Shown here: positions 6,192 through 6,250 of the stretch, piece after piece | How the letters are laid out: every line of letters starts with the position of its first letter | Position numbering within the stretch: the stretch's first letter is position 1 | DNA from: JAKOQB01 sp036824465 | GTDB lineage: Bacteria > Pseudomonadota > Gammaproteobacteria > Burkholderiales > Burkholderiaceae_F | Assembly (NCBI GenBank): GCA_036824465.1 | Contig: DAITAC010000161.1 | Location: forward strand, 1 to 6,250 | Length of the DNA: 6,250 nucleotides | Direction: 5' to 3' | Position numbers and translations under genes: made by a program | The notes under the pieces: generated by a model | Database searches by the model: none | The model's input: only the letters and a program-made list of their open reading frames with translations | What the model was told of the DNA's origin: nothing

Positions 6192-6250
6192 CTACGCAAC
6201 ACCCGCGCGCTCGAGCATCGCGCGCGCCAGCGCGTTGTGCTGCTCGATCA
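6192..6250 (-). CDS. Possible C-terminal end of an unidentified convergent gene (partial)
   Basis: Reading the minus strand from the window edge gives 18 complete sense codons ending in TAG (complement of 6192-6194), with C-terminal residues IEQHNALARAMLERAGVA. The codons are rich in G/C at third positions and Ala/Arg/Leu/Glu-rich, like the end of an amphipathic helix. A gene here would converge on uraH with 4 nt between the stop codons. The stretch is too short to name a product and could be a chance open frame in high-GC DNA. Confidence 0.4.
   Translation of the reverse strand, partial: IEQHNALARAMLERAGVA

Noticed and set aside
6204..6230. GC-rich inverted stretches (GCGCGC / CGCGCGC) near the right edge as a terminator
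   Set aside because: They are simple alternating GC dinucleotides without a T-run and fall inside the putative - strand coding end, so chance complementarity is enough.

Overview
The window is high-GC, densely coding DNA of a style typical of Betaproteobacteria, most likely Burkholderiales. The evidence is the strong G/C bias at third codon positions, an orphan periplasmic Bug (TctC-type) binding protein, and a gcl-hyi-glxR-glycerate 2-kinase gene order. The genus cannot be fixed from the sequence alone.

Layout, left to right on the + strand: (1) gcl, glyoxylate carboligase, 5' end cut off by the window edge (1-1704); (2) hyi, hydroxypyruvate isomerase (1718-2494); (3) a ~108 bp palindromic repeat of the CCCTCAC...CCCTCTCCC type in the only sizeable intergenic gap (2507-2614); (4) glxR, tartronate semialdehyde reductase (2658-3551); (5) ttuD-type glycerate 2-kinase, GTG start, 3 nt after glxR (3555-4817); (6) a secreted Bug-family solute-binding protein with a near-perfect ribosome binding site (4854-5825); (7) a short transthyretin-fold protein of the 5-hydroxyisourate hydrolase family, uraH-like, with substitutions at expected active-site positions (5840-6187). 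The last ~60 bases look like the C-terminal end of a convergent - strand gene that is not identified.

Together the first four enzymes form a complete glycerate pathway. Two glyoxylate give tartronate semialdehyde plus CO2 (Gcl), Hyi interconverts tartronate semialdehyde and hydroxypyruvate, GlxR reduces tartronate semialdehyde to D-glycerate, and the kinase makes 2-phosphoglycerate for lower glycolysis. The UraH-like gene points upstream to purine/urate breakdown, which yields allantoin and then glyoxylate. The Bug protein would supply an organic acid or related solute from the periplasm. These links are inferred from gene order. No RNA gene, insertion sequence, CRISPR array or phage gene was seen. 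The pathway is well known; the less ordinary items are the altered UraH active site and the alternating-hairpin repeat inside the operon.
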